Assembly (NCBI RefSeq): GCF_030815975.1
Contig: NZ_JAUSXL010000002.1
Location: 1,488,001-1,552,000 of the forward strand
Direction of reading: 5' to 3'
DNA length: 64,000 bases
Source: Variovorax paradoxus
Lineage (GTDB): Bacteria; Pseudomonadota; Gammaproteobacteria; Burkholderiales; Burkholderiaceae_C
This document shows, piece after piece, positions 9,143 to 17,828 of this stretch. The notes beneath the pieces are model-generated. The model was not told the origin of the DNA, did not search any database, and worked only from the letters and a program-made list of their open reading frames with translations. Position numbers and translations under genes: made by a program. Position 1 is the stretch's first letter; the number at the start of each line of letters is the position of its first letter.

Positions 9143-9172
9143 GCCAGCGACTGCGGCTGCACACTGCGCGGC

Positions 9173-10348
9173 ATGAACACAAGCCCCACGCTTTCTTTTA
9201 TTGACACGCCCCTCGACCCGGTCGCGGCCGTCATGCATGCCGATCCGTACCCCTTCTATGCCGAACTGCGCGCGGGGCCGCCGCTCGTGTGGAACGAGGC
9301 GCTGCGCCTGTGGGTCGCGAGCCGCGCGGAGGTGATCGAATCGCTGCTGCTCGCGCACGGCGCGCTGCGCGTGCGGCCGGCGGCCGAGCCGGTGCCGCGC
9401 GCCATCGCGGGCAGCGCCGCGGGCGAGGTGTTCGGCCATCTGGTGCGGATGAACGACGGCACGGCGCACCAGGCCCATCGGCCCGCGCTGCAGCGCGCAC
9501 TGGCCGGACTCGACCTGGGTGCAGCACGCACGGCGGCCTTGCGGGTCGCGCACGGCGTGCCGGCGCAGCCGCTGTCGGACGCGCTGTTCTCCATGCCGGT
9601 GCGGACCGTCGCGCATCTGCTGGGCTTTGGCGATGAGGCGCTGCCGCAGGTGGACCGGTGGATGCGCGATTTCGTCGCCTGCCTCTCGCCGCTGTCGACG
9701 CCGGAGCAGTTGCAGGCTGCCAGCGCTGCGGCGGGCGAACTGATGACGCGGTTCGAGGCCTTGGCCGCAAGTGCGCCGCCGCGCGATGGAACCCTGCTTG
9801 CGGCTGTGCTCGCCGAAAGCCAGGCCTGTGCGCCGTCCTCGCGCGCGCTGCTCGCGAACCTCGTCGGCCTGCTCTCGCAGACCTGCGATGCGACAGCGGG
9901 CCTGCTGGGCAACAGCCTGATCGCGTTGATGCGCGAGCCGTCGCTGCAGCAGGCCGCGCAAACGCCGAGCGGGCGGCAGGCCATCGTGGAAGAGACGGCG
10001 CGGCACGACCCCTCGGTGCACAACACGCGGCGCTTCGTGGCCGAGCCCGTCGCCATCGCGGGCACGCCGCTCGCGGCGGGCGACGCAGTGCTGCTGGTGC
10101 TGGCTGCCGCCAACCGCGATCCGGCGTTCAACCCCGAGCCCGAGCGCTTCAGCCTCGTGCGCGCGCGGCGTCGCATGCTGGGGTTCGGGCACGGCGTGCA
10201 CGCCTGCCCGGGCCAGGCGCTGGCCTGCACGCTGGCGGCCGCGGGGCTGGAGGCCGTGCTGCATCGCGCGCCCGATCTCGCGGCGCTGCGCGAACGCGGC
10301 TGGCACTACCGGCCTTCGGTCGCCGCGCGCATTCCCGTCTTTCATTGA
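9173..10348 (+). CDS. Cytochrome P450
   Basis: 391 aa bacterial class I-type monooxygenase. The heme-binding loop is GFGHGVHACPGQALA with the axial thiolate C345; the K-helix ExxR is ETARHDP, and the PERF-like stretch is EPERFSLVRARRR. The I-helix region reads LLSQTCDATAG: the acid is present, but the Thr that usually follows it appears replaced by Ala, with a Thr one position later, so oxygen activation may be atypical. No ferredoxin or reductase partner is adjacent. The divergent ArsR regulator probably controls it. Substrate unknown. Confidence 0.9.
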   Translation: MNTSPTLSFIDTPLDPVAAVMHADPYPFYAELRAGPPLVWNEALRLWVASRAEVIESLLLAHGALRVRPAAEPVPRAIAGSAAGEVFGHLVRMNDGTAHQAHRPALQRALAGLDLGAARTAALRVAHGVPAQPLSDALFSMPVRTVAHLLGFGDEALPQVDRWMRDFVACLSPLSTPEQLQAASAAAGELMTRFEALAASAPPRDGTLLAAVLAESQACAPSSRALLANLVGLLSQTCDATAGLLGNSLIALMREPSLQQAAQTPSGRQAIVEETARHDPSVHNTRRFVAEPVAIAGTPLAAGDAVLLVLAAANRDPAFNPEPERFSLVRARRRMLGFGHGVHACPGQALACTLAAAGLEAVLHRAPDLAALRERGWHYRPSVAARIPVFH

Positions 10349-10366
10349 CGGGCGCATGAAGACCGC

Positions 10367-11347
10367 TCAGGCGCGCGAAGAAGCCCAGCGCCCGGTGCCT
10401 TCGAGGTGCGGCGACAGCGCCGCGTCGCCCCAGCGCAGCGGCAGGGCGGCCGGCCGGCGCAACGCGCCTTCGACGTGCAGCCGCAGCAGCCGCTCGGCAC
10501 CTTCGAACTCGGCGATCTCGGGGCCGTCCAGCACCAGTTCCGCAGTGGCCGCGACGTGCAGCAGATCGCCGTTGTCATAGTCGATGAACAGCAGGCCCGC
10601 GCGCGGGTGGGCCACCAGGTTGCCCAGCGTGTTGAAGAAGCGGTTGCCGTTGAAGTCGGGCACTGTGAGCACACCGCCTGCGTCGACGCGAACGAAGCCG
10701 GGGCGGCCACCGCGGTGCGACACGTCGACACCGTGCGAGCGTGCGTCGGCCTCGTCGCCCGTGGCCGCATCGCTTGGGTACGCGGTGGCGATGAACAGCG
10801 TGTCGGCGCTGCCGATGAGGCGCTGTGCATCGAGGTCGAGCGTGTCGAGCCGCTGTGCGGGTTGCACGGGCGCGCTGCCGTCGCGCGCAGCCACCAGTTC
10901 CGGCTCGCGCGCCTGGATGTAGCGCGGGCAGTTGCCAAAGCTCTGCTGCACCGCGACCATGAAGCCGCCCGCATCGAGCGCCTCGACCGTACCGTTCATG
11001 CGGTTGCGCCGCCGCGTGTGCGGCTCGATGCCCAGCAGGCCGAGCGCGGCACCCCGCGCGAGCTGCCCGGCCAGCGGATCGCCGCGGGCGGGCAGCGCAT
11101 CGATGCGCAGGTGCGTGGCATCGGGCGAATGCGCGAAGCCCGCGGGCGCCGCGAGCACGCTGGCCCAGGGCTGCAGGCCGGCGTCGAGGCTGCCGACCAC
11201 GAGGAACGGCAGCTGCGCGAAGAATTCGCGGTGCTGGTCGGGCATGTAGTCGCGGATCACGCGCGGGCCCATGGCTTCCATGCGGTCGCGCCAGCCCGTC
11301 TGCAGTTGCAGTGCGCGCTCGCCGGCGTGGAAGGGTTCGGCGATCAC
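10367..11347 (-). CDS. Pyridoxamine 5'-phosphate oxidase-like FMN-binding protein
   Basis: 326 aa protein of the flavin-reductase/PNPOx-like split-barrel group. Seen: N-terminal FHAGERALQLQTG, then REFFAQLPFLVVGSLDAGLQPWASVLAAP and, in the second half, TVPDFNGNRFFNTLGNLVAHPRAGLLFIDYDNGDLL, all characteristic of the long two-barrel subfamily. It probably binds a flavin; the reaction is unknown. The start is GTG at 11347 (V-IAEPF) with a good Shine-Dalgarno GGAGG 7 nt before it. That start overlaps the stop of a mini-ORF (GTGA), and the gene lies directly downstream of the GST gene, so the two are probably co-translated. Confidence 0.82.
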   Translation of the reverse strand: MIAEPFHAGERALQLQTGWRDRMEAMGPRVIRDYMPDQHREFFAQLPFLVVGSLDAGLQPWASVLAAPAGFAHSPDATHLRIDALPARGDPLAGQLARGAALGLLGIEPHTRRRNRMNGTVEALDAGGFMVAVQQSFGNCPRYIQAREPELVAARDGSAPVQPAQRLDTLDLDAQRLIGSADTLFIATAYPSDAATGDEADARSHGVDVSHRGGRPGFVRVDAGGVLTVPDFNGNRFFNTLGNLVAHPRAGLLFIDYDNGDLLHVAATAELVLDGPEIAEFEGAERLLRLHVEGALRRPAALPLRWGDAALSPHLEGTGRWASSRA

Positions 11348-11409
11348 AGGAAGACCTCCGCGCCTTGCGCTGCGGTGCGATCGCCTTCGGGCGGCCGGGC
11401 GGCAGTCAC
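11344..11409 (-). CDS. Coupling mini-ORF, second of a tandem pair
   Basis: 21 codons, GTG start at 11409 overlapping the previous mini-ORF stop as GTGA; its own stop overlaps the GTG start of the oxidase-like gene, again as GTGA. Contains AARPPEGDRTAA and ends in AEVFL; the codons for AEV also supply the GGAGG ribosome site used by the next start. It is one copy of a 62 bp tandem duplication. A peptide function is not implied; the likely role is to carry ribosomes across the repeat. Confidence 0.42.
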   Translation of the reverse strand: MTAARPPEGDRTAAQGAEVFL

Positions 11410-11468
11410 AGGCAAACCTCCGCGCTGCGCGCTGCGGTGCGATCGCCTTCGGGCGGCCGGGCGGCGAT
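11346..11468. repeat. Tandem duplication, two copies of about 62 bp
   Basis: Copies at about 11346-11406 and 11407-11468 share tgcggtgcgatcgccttcgg, then gcggccgggcggc, with a few changes near cctccgcg. A diverged single relative with ctgcggtgcga sits at about 30205-30250 between a response regulator and its kinase. Confidence 0.8.
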
Positions 11469-11471
11469 CAT
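11406..11471 (-). CDS. Coupling mini-ORF, first of a tandem pair
   Basis: 21 codons, ATG start at 11471 overlapping the GST stop as ATGA, and stop overlapping the GTG of the next mini-ORF. Contains AARPPEGDRTAA and ends in AEVCL. It differs from its tandem partner at only a few positions, mostly near the C-terminal end. Confidence 0.42.
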   Translation of the reverse strand: MIAARPPEGDRTAARSAEVCL

Positions 11472-12124
11472 GATGCCGCCGCCAGGCCGACCGGCGTGCG
11501 CACCATCGGCACGAAACCGGGCAGCGCCTCCACGCGCGCGAGCCAGGCGCGCACCTGCGGGTACGCATCGAGCGACACGCGGCCTTCGGGCGCATGCGCC
11601 ACGTAGGCGTAGTTCGCGATGTCGGCCAGCGTGGCCGCGAGCCCGGCCAGGAAGGGCTGCTGCCCGAGGTGGATCTCCATCACCGCGAGCAGTGCATGCG
11701 AGCGCGTCACCGTTTCGACCGGATCGGCGGCCAGGCCGAACAGCGCCATGACGCGCGCGGCGGCCGGCCCGTAGGCGAGCGGCCCCGCGGCCACCGAGAA
11801 CCAGCGCTGCACGCGCGCCGCGCCCACCGGGTCGCGCGGCATCCAGCGTGCCGGGTCGGCCGAATAGCGCTCGTTGAGGTAGACCAGGATCGCGTTGGAA
11901 TCGGCCAGTGTCGTTTCGCCGTCCTCGATCACCGGCACCTGGCCGAAAGGGTTGCGCGCCAGGAACTCGGGCGTGCGGTTGTCGCGCTTCTTCAGGTCGA
12001 GCTCGATCACCTCGAAAGGCAGGCCGAGCATCGAGAGGAACAGCCGCACCCGGTGCACGTGGCCCGAGATGGCGCTGCCGTAGAGCTTGATTGGTTGGGC
12101 GGGGCGGGTGGCCGTGGCGTTCAT
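11468..12124 (-). CDS. Glutathione S-transferase family protein
   Basis: 218 aa. The N-terminal thioredoxin-like domain (residues about 10-88) runs IKLYGSAISGHVHRVRLFL and ends in GQVPVIEDGETTLADSNAI, holding the cis-Pro and the Ser that binds the glutathione gamma-glutamyl group; the C-terminal helical domain follows with LADIANYAYVAHAPEG. It probably conjugates or reduces electrophiles with GSH. The start at 12124 is chosen because AAAGGA lies 7 nt before it; an in-frame ATG six codons earlier is the alternative. Divergent from the LysR gene at 12240 and followed by tandem mini-ORFs and a flavin-oxidase-like gene. Confidence 0.88.
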   Translation of the reverse strand: MNATATRPAQPIKLYGSAISGHVHRVRLFLSMLGLPFEVIELDLKKRDNRTPEFLARNPFGQVPVIEDGETTLADSNAILVYLNERYSADPARWMPRDPVGAARVQRWFSVAAGPLAYGPAAARVMALFGLAADPVETVTRSHALLAVMEIHLGQQPFLAGLAATLADIANYAYVAHAPEGRVSLDAYPQVRAWLARVEALPGFVPMVRTPVGLAAAS

Positions 12125-12239
12125 GGAAAAGTCCTTTGACATGTCGGAGTGGGCGTAGTCCGGATTCTTCTCTCTTGCGCCAAATGAATGAATAGCCGTT
12201 TCTGTATTTGACTGCTGCGTTTTCCGGTTTAATTGCAAT

Positions 12240-13130
12240 ATGGATCGTTTCAAGGCCATGCAGACCTTCGTGCAGATTGCCGACCAGGGCAGCCTGACCC
12301 GCGCCGCCGAGGCGCTCGGCACCTCGCTGCCCGCGGTGGTGCGCGCGCTCGCCGCGCTGGAGGCGCACCTGGGCGTGCGCCTGTTCCACCGCACCACGCG
12401 CCGCCTCTCGCTCACCGAGGAAGGCCGCCACTACCTGCCGAGCGCGCGCGAGGTGCTGCTGGCGGCCGATGCCGCGGACCTCGCGCTCAAGGCCGAGGCG
12501 CGCGAACCCGCGGGCCAGCTCACCATCACCGCGCCGGTGCTCTTCGGCCACATGTACGTGGCGCCCGCCATCACGCGCTTCATGCAGCGCCACGACAAGG
12601 TGCGCTGCACCGTGCTGCTGCACGACCGCACGGTGAACCTGCTGGAGGAAGGCGTCGACGTGGGCATCCGCATCAGCCCGCTGGCGGATTCGTCGCTCGT
12701 GGCGCAGACGCTCGGCACCATCCGGCGCGTGGTGGCGGTGAGCCCCGAGTACCTCGCGCGCCACGGCACGCCGCGCCATCCGCGCGACCTCCAAGGCGCA
12801 CCCTGCGTGCGCGGCCGTGTCGACGCACCGCCGCAGTGGGCGTTCCACGAACGCGGCAAGACGGTCAGCGTGACGCCGAGCTGCCGCCTCGAATTCAACC
12901 ACCTTGCTCCGGCCATCGAGGCCTGCGCCGCGGGCATGGGTTTCGGCACCTTCTTCTCCTACCAGGTGCTGCCGCACGTGGCGCAAGGCCGGCTCAAGCT
13001 GGTGCTCGAAGACTTCGAACCGCCACCGCGCCCGGTGAGCGTGATCTATCCGAACGCGCGGCTGCTGCCGGCCCGCACGCGGGCCTTCATCGACTGGATG
13101 AAGGCCGAGTTCAGCGGCTTGCGGATGTAG
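12240..13130 (+). CDS. LysR-family transcriptional regulator
   Basis: 296 aa. N-terminal winged helix (MQTFVQIADQGSLTRAAEALGTSLPAVVRALAALEAHLGVRLFHRTTRRLSLTEEG in pattern, residues about 7-62) and a C-terminal two-lobed co-inducer domain. It stands divergent to the GST gene with 115 bp between the starts, the usual layout of a LysR protein with its target, so GST plus the oxidase-like gene are the likely regulon. The intergenic region is AT-rich, but I see no clear symmetrical T-N11-A site. Confidence 0.92.
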   Translation: MDRFKAMQTFVQIADQGSLTRAAEALGTSLPAVVRALAALEAHLGVRLFHRTTRRLSLTEEGRHYLPSAREVLLAADAADLALKAEAREPAGQLTITAPVLFGHMYVAPAITRFMQRHDKVRCTVLLHDRTVNLLEEGVDVGIRISPLADSSLVAQTLGTIRRVVAVSPEYLARHGTPRHPRDLQGAPCVRGRVDAPPQWAFHERGKTVSVTPSCRLEFNHLAPAIEACAAGMGFGTFFSYQVLPHVAQGRLKLVLEDFEPPPRPVSVIYPNARLLPARTRAFIDWMKAEFSGLRM

Positions 13131-13143
13131 GCGGCCATCTCAT

Positions 13144-13821
13144 CTATTCCCCGGCGGCAGGCGCGGACAGCGGCTTGCCCTCGCACAGCGCCGCGGCGTC
13201 CGCCGCGATGCCGCGCACGGCCTCTTCCATGCCCAGGTTCAGCACCGACATGAATTCGCCGTTGCCGCTGGCCCAGTTGGCGCGCGTGCCCATGCCGTGG
13301 TACAGCCGCGTGGCGACCTCGCCGCCGGGCAGGCGGTAGCTCGCCTTGAGCACCACGTGCGACACGAGGTTGAGCCCCGCGGACCATGCATGGGCCAGGC
13401 GCAGCGCCACCACGGCCGTGGCCTGCCGCGCGGCGGCGGGCGACACCGGCGCGCCGGCGACAGTGCGAAAACCGTAGCGCCCCGTCGACAGCAGCGCATC
13501 GCGCGTCCATGCGCCCGCATCGCCGCTGCGCAGCGACTGCACCGACCTTGGCGTGGCATGGACCGTCGGCAGCATCAGCGTGAGGTGGCCTGCATGGACC
13601 TGGTTGCTGCGGGCGTCCTCGATCGTCGGAAGATAGAGCGTGCAGCCCTGGGGCGCGCGAAGGGATTCGACCGGCGGGGCGTTGGGCCGCTGTGCCTGAT
13701 CCGGCGCCGGCTCGTAGCGCATGCTGAGCGGTTCGCCCTCGGTCAGCGCATGCGCGGTGCCGGACACGGCGCAGAGCGCGAACAAGGCCGTGCCGATGCG
13801 GTGCGGATGCCGCTTCTTCAT
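13144..13821 (-). CDS. Exported hypothetical protein
   Basis: 225 aa, family not recognised. N-terminal signal peptide of about 25 residues ([20 protein letters not shown], cleavage near AHALTEG). The mature part has no transmembrane segment and contains VVALRLAHAWSAGLNLVSHVVLKASYRLPGG and a closing CEGK. Its ATG overlaps the stop of the upstream lipoprotein gene (ATGA at 13818-13821), so the two are translationally coupled and probably act together in the envelope. Convergent with the LysR gene. Confidence 0.7.
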   Translation of the reverse strand: MKKRHPHRIGTALFALCAVSGTAHALTEGEPLSMRYEPAPDQAQRPNAPPVESLRAPQGCTLYLPTIEDARSNQVHAGHLTLMLPTVHATPRSVQSLRSGDAGAWTRDALLSTGRYGFRTVAGAPVSPAAARQATAVVALRLAHAWSAGLNLVSHVVLKASYRLPGGEVATRLYHGMGTRANWASGNGEFMSVLNLGMEEAVRGIAADAAALCEGKPLSAPAAGE

Positions 13822-14669
13822 GGCGCGGCGCTCCGCACCGAGTACATCGCGCCGTCCTGGTCGCGGAACACGATGCGCCCGGGCTGCTCGTCGAAGCTCT
13901 TTCCGGCCAGCGTGACCCATGAGCCATTGACGTTGAAGCGCGCGGTCCGTACGGCTCCGGAGCCGGCGCCGGCCAGGTCCATGCCCAGCACGTGCAGCGT
14001 CTGCTGGACCGAATCGCGCATCACGGCCTTGATCACCCGGCCGTCGTTGGCGGTCAGGCGCCGGACCACGGCGGCGCGCGTTCCGCCGCCGATCGGCGTC
14101 TGGAAGATGATGGCGGAGCGATAGGAAGGCTCGCTGTTGCCGGCCTGATAGAGAAAGGCCGAGGTCCGCGTGGTGAAGGCGCCGAGCCCCGGCTCCAGCG
14201 CGTACTGCAGCAGCAGCACGAGGTAGGCGGGCCCGGTCTTCGTGGCCGCGATGCGCGCGTCCTGCTCGGCCTTCGGCGGCATGCCCGCAAGCACCTGCGA
14301 CGAAGCGATCTTCAGCGGAAACGCGTTGGGCGCGTTCAGCAGTTCGCCGAAAGCCAGGCCGGCCTCGACGCGGTAGTCGTAGTCGAGCAATGGACCGACG
14401 ATGGCGCCCACCTCGGCGCTCATTTCCTTCTGCCGCGACTGCTGCACCGAGGAGTCGATCAGCGCGCCGATCAAGCCGCCGCCGGTGGCCGCACTCACGC
14501 CGGGCGCCTGCGCCGAGAACATGAAGCTCTCCTGCGCGACGACCACGCGCACCTCGACCTCGCGGACCCCGGCCCGGTCCGCCGCCGCGAGCGGCCGATG
14601 GAAAGGCGCGCAGGCGCCGAGCAGCAGAGCCGCCGACAGCGCAGCCAGCGCCAACAGGAAACGAAGCAT
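13818..14669 (-). CDS. Putative lipoprotein
   Basis: 283 aa. The lipobox LLLGAC at residues about 15-20 follows a hydrophobic leader, predicting lipidation at Cys20. Mature features: a Gly-rich hydrophobic stretch [21 protein letters not shown] of glycine-zipper character near residue 60, and a beta-rich C-terminal part ([16 protein letters not shown]). The family is not recognised. It is the first gene of a coupled pair with the exported protein downstream and is divergent from the ABC exporter genes. Confidence 0.72.
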   Translation of the reverse strand: MLRFLLALAALSAALLLGACAPFHRPLAAADRAGVREVEVRVVVAQESFMFSAQAPGVSAATGGGLIGALIDSSVQQSRQKEMSAEVGAIVGPLLDYDYRVEAGLAFGELLNAPNAFPLKIASSQVLAGMPPKAEQDARIAATKTGPAYLVLLLQYALEPGLGAFTTRTSAFLYQAGNSEPSYRSAIIFQTPIGGGTRAAVVRRLTANDGRVIKAVMRDSVQQTLHVLGMDLAGAGSGAVRTARFNVNGSWVTLAGKSFDEQPGRIVFRDQDGAMYSVRSAAP

Positions 14670-14825
14670 TCTTGGGTCTCCCCCGCGACGTGCAAATACG
14701 AGAACGGCGAGAACACGCCGATGGGCGTGGATTGTGCCGGCAACTGCTTGCGCCGAAGCCGCGGCGCCTGTCCATCGGTTGAATCGCTGTCGGCATGCGC
14801 CGCGGGCCTGCGTCAGAATGGCCGC

Positions 14826-15770
14826 GTGCCCTCCTCCTCCCCCTCCTCCGCCCCTCTCTTCCACGCCAGCCGGCTTTGCAAGCGCTACGGCGGCACCACG
14901 GTCGTGGACGACTTGTCGTTCGAGATCGCGCCCGGCGAATGCCTGGGCGTGATCGGCCCGAACGGTGCCGGCAAGACCACCACCATCCGCATGTGCCTGG
15001 GCCTCACCACGCCCGACGGCGGCGACATCTGCGCGCTGGGCCTGCAGATGCCGCGCGACGCGCTGGCCATCAAGGCGCAGCTCGGCGTGGTGACGCAGTT
15101 CGATACGCTCGACCCCGACTTCAGCTGCGCCGAGAACCTCGTGGTGTACGGCCGCTACTTCGGCTTCAGCAAGGCGCAGGTGCGCGAGCGCGTGCCGCAG
15201 TTGCTGGAGTTCGCTGCGCTCTCGCACAAGGCCGATGCAAAGCCGGGCGAGCTCTCGGGCGGCATGCGCCGGCGCCTCTCGCTGGCGCGTGCGCTGGTGA
15301 ACGACCCCAAGCTGCTGCTGCTGGACGAGCCCACCACCGGGCTTGACCCGCAGGCGCGCCACCTGATGTGGGAACGCCTGCAGGTGCTGCTGCAGCAGGG
15401 CAAGTCGATTCTGCTGACCACGCACTTCATGGACGAGGCCGAGCGCCTGTGCTCGCGCCTCTTGGTGCTCGACCACGGCCGCAAGATCGCCGAGGGCCGC
15501 CCGCGCGACCTGATCGCCGAGCACCTGGAGCCCGACGTGGTCGAGGTGTATGGCAACGGCGCGCTCTCGCTGGCCGAATCGCCGGAACTGAAGGCGATGG
15601 CAGCGCGCGTGGAAGTGAGCGGAGAGACGGTGTTCTTCTACACGCAGGACGCACGGCGGCTGCTCGATGCGCTCACGCAGCGTGGCGGCCTGCGCACCTT
15701 CCACCGTCCTGCGAACCTCGAAGACCTTTTTCTCAAGCTCACGGGTCGGCAGATCCGCGAGGATGGCTAG
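14826..15770 (+). CDS. ABC exporter ATP-binding protein, NodI type
   Basis: 314 aa ATPase of the DRA/NodI group that powers ABC-2 type efflux. Seen: Walker [11 protein letters not shown], signature [15 protein letters not shown], Walker [14 protein letters not shown]-loop [10 protein letters not shown], and the C-terminal extension with [13 protein letters not shown] typical of NodI. No ATG fits the N-terminus; GTG at 14826 ([12 protein letters not shown]) is preferred, giving a length close to NodI. Nine bases separate it from the permease gene, so the pair forms one exporter. Outside rhizobia such NodIJ-type pairs export unknown, often lipophilic, substrates. Confidence 0.9.
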   Translation: MPSSSPSSAPLFHASRLCKRYGGTTVVDDLSFEIAPGECLGVIGPNGAGKTTTIRMCLGLTTPDGGDICALGLQMPRDALAIKAQLGVVTQFDTLDPDFSCAENLVVYGRYFGFSKAQVRERVPQLLEFAALSHKADAKPGELSGGMRRRLSLARALVNDPKLLLLDEPTTGLDPQARHLMWERLQVLLQQGKSILLTTHFMDEAERLCSRLLVLDHGRKIAEGRPRDLIAEHLEPDVVEVYGNGALSLAESPELKAMAARVEVSGETVFFYTQDARRLLDALTQRGGLRTFHRPANLEDLFLKLTGRQIREDG

Positions 15771-15779
15771 GGTGAAATC

Positions 15780-16622
15780 ATGAACACGACGACTGCAAGT
15801 TCTTCTTCTGCCACGGCATCGCCGCCGGCCCGTTCCGTGTGGCGCGCGCCCGAGATCTCGCTGCGCTGGTGGCCCGTGTTCCTGCGCAACCTGCTGGTGT
15901 GGCGCAAGCTCGCGATCCCGAGCCTGATCGGCAACATCGCCGAACCCCTGATCTGGCTCGTGGCCTTCGGCTATGGCATGGGCGCGCTGGTGGGGCAGGT
16001 GGCGGTGGACGGCGTGAAGGTGCCCTACATCCTGTTCCTCGCGAGCGGTTCGATCTGCATGAGCGCGATGAACGCGGCGAGCTTCGAGGCGCTGTACTCG
16101 GCCTTCTCGCGCATGCAGGTGCAGAAGACCTGGGACGGCATCATGAACGCGCCCGTGGGGCTTGACGACATCGTGTTGGCCGAGATGCTGTGGGCGGCGT
16201 TCAAGTCGATCTTCACCGTGACCGCGATCCTGTTCGTGATGCTCGGGCTGGGCATCAGCCACAGCCCCAAGCTGATCGTCGCGTGGATGGTTCTGGCTGG
16301 CGCCGGCATCACCTTCTCGTCGATCGCGCTGATCTTCAATGCACTTGCCAAGAGCTACGACTTCTTCACCTACTACTTCACGCTGTTCATGACGCCGATG
16401 ATGTTCCTGAGCGGCGTGTTCTTTCCGCTGGAGCAGTTGCCTTCCGCCGTGAGGGCCGTGGCGGCCTGGCTGCCGTTGACCAATGCGGTGGCGCTGGTGC
16501 GGCCGCTGTTCATGGACCAGTGGCCTGGCGATTGGTGGCTGCATGCGGGGGTGCTGGTTGTGTATGGGGTTGCGGCTTTCTGGGTGGCGTTGGCGTTGAC
16601 TCGGAAGAGGTTTCGGGGGTAG
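15780..16622 (+). CDS. ABC-2 type permease, NodJ type
   Basis: 280 aa inner-membrane protein with six predicted transmembrane segments, partner of the preceding ATPase. Typical NodJ features: cytoplasmic N-terminus, WRKLAIPSLIGNIAEPLIWLVAFGYG, the sequence VQKTWDGIMNAPVGLDDIVLAE between segments 2 and 3, TPMMFLSGVFFPLEQLP, and PLTNAVALVRPL near the end. The last codons run into a large inverted repeat, which may terminate the transcript. Confidence 0.9.
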   Translation: MNTTTASSSSATASPPARSVWRAPEISLRWWPVFLRNLLVWRKLAIPSLIGNIAEPLIWLVAFGYGMGALVGQVAVDGVKVPYILFLASGSICMSAMNAASFEALYSAFSRMQVQKTWDGIMNAPVGLDDIVLAEMLWAAFKSIFTVTAILFVMLGLGISHSPKLIVAWMVLAGAGITFSSIALIFNALAKSYDFFTYYFTLFMTPMMFLSGVFFPLEQLPSAVRAVAAWLPLTNAVALVRPLFMDQWPGDWWLHAGVLVVYGVAAFWVALALTRKRFRG

Positions 16623-17240
16623 GTTTTTGTTCGGGGGCCGGGACTCGCCCCGGCGGGCGACTCACTTTCTTTTGCTTCGCCAAAAGAAAGTAAGCAAAGA
16701 AAAGGCGACCCTACTGTCTGCGTCCCTCCGCTTCGCTGCGGGCAACCTGCGGTGCTCGATTCCGGCGGGGGTCCGCAGAACTCGCTTCGCTCAAACAGCT
16801 GCGGCCCTGATCCCGCCTCCATCTGCGCTCCTCGGCGCATACAGAAGGGGTGGGAGCCGACGGGCCATCGCTTCGCTCGGCCGGGGCCAACCCCAACAGC
16901 CAATACCAAATACCAACAGTCCAATACCAACCACCGCAGGCGCTGCGCGCCTGCGGTGGCTTGGTGGCCGAGCGAAGCAAAGGCCCGTTCGGTATCCACC
17001 CCCCTCTGTATGCGCCGAGGAGCGGAGGGTTTCGCGGATCAGGGCTCGCAGCTGTTTGAGCGAAGCGAGTTCTGCGAGACCCCGCGAAACCCGAGCACCG
17101 CAGGTTGCCCCGTAGCGCAGCGAAGGGGTCGCAGGCAGTGGGGTCGCCTTTCTTTTGCCTACGTTTCTTTGGCGAAGCAAAGAAAAGTAGGTCGCCCGCC
17201 GGGGCGAGTCCCGGCCCCGGAAAACAAACCCAAAACAGAA
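16623..17240. repeat. About 590 bp inverted-repeat structure (two arms of ~255 bp)
   Basis: A long near-palindrome fills the gap between the permease and ohrR. Left arm about 16632-16885, right arm about 16965-17219. Shared blocks, in opposite orientation, include ccgggactcgccccggcggg, ttgcttcgccaaa, gcaacctgcggtgctcg, gcagaactcgcttcgctcaa and gctcctcggcgcatacaga. The centre has a perfect 12 bp stem (16931-16942 with 16948-16959) and three copies of ataccaa. The long frames on both strands here are mirror images across the symmetry axis and have no family signal. This is best read as two inverted copies of a dispersed repeat, not genes. Confidence 0.85.
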
Positions 17241-17260
17241 TCCAAAATATTACATTGCAC

Positions 17261-17284
17261 ACAATTCAATTGCGAACTACAATT
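17261..17284. promoter_or_regulatory. Candidate OhrR operator
   Basis: CAATT-C-AATTG (17262-17272) is a perfect 5-1-5 palindrome 18 bp before the ohrR start, followed by a further ACAATT half-site at 17279-17284. OhrR operators in other bacteria are built on ACAATT/AATTGT symmetry, so this is the likely autoregulatory site. Confidence 0.65.
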
Positions 17285-17290
17285 CCAGCC

Positions 17291-17749
17291 ATGCGCAGCA
17301 GCACCACCCAAGCCACAGACGAAATGCTCAAGCTGGACAACCAGCTCTGCTTCGCCGTCTATTCCGCCTCGCTGGCCATGACCCGCCTCTACAAGCCGGT
17401 GCTCGAGAAGCTGCATCTCACCTACCCCCAATACCTCGTGATGCTCGCCCTCTGGGAGCAAGACGGCCCCACGGTTTCCGAACTCGGCGAACGCCTCTCG
17501 CTCGATTCCGGCACGCTCACGCCGCTGCTCAAGCGGCTCGAAGCCAACGGCTATGTGGCCCGCGTGCGCGACGTGGCCGACGAGCGCCGCGTGCACATCA
17601 CGCTCACCGCCGCCGGCCGCAAGCTCAAGGCCCGCGCCGCCAATGTGCCCGGCTGCCTCATGGCCGCGGCGCAGTGCTCGGTGCCCGAACTCATCGCGCT
17701 CACCCAGCAGATCCAGACCCTGCGCGACCGCATCAAGAAAGCGGCCTGA
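17291..17749 (+). CDS. ohrR: Organic hydroperoxide sensor/repressor OhrR (MarR family)
   Basis: 152 aa MarR-type repressor. The sensing Cys sits at residue 20 in [11 protein letters not shown], the position whose oxidation releases DNA in OhrR. The winged helix follows ([41 protein letters not shown] in pattern, residues about 60-105). A later Cys ([11 protein letters not shown] region) could serve as the resolving residue of a two-Cys OhrR. Ohr lies 79 bp downstream in the same direction, and an AATTG palindrome precedes the gene; both support the assignment. Confidence 0.93.
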   Translation: MRSSTTQATDEMLKLDNQLCFAVYSASLAMTRLYKPVLEKLHLTYPQYLVMLALWEQDGPTVSELGERLSLDSGTLTPLLKRLEANGYVARVRDVADERRVHITLTAAGRKLKARAANVPGCLMAAAQCSVPELIALTQQIQTLRDRIKKAA

Positions 17750-17828
17750 CGCGCAAGCCAAGGTTTCCCCCGCTTCCATCCAAGGAAGCTCTTTTCACCA
17801 CACTCTCATCATCAAAGAAGGAATCACC

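Noticed and set aside
16627..17262. Several 130-210 codon frames on both strands in the exporter-ohrR gap
   Set aside because: They follow the palindrome (near-identical peptides appear on both strands) and have no ribosome sites or family motifs.
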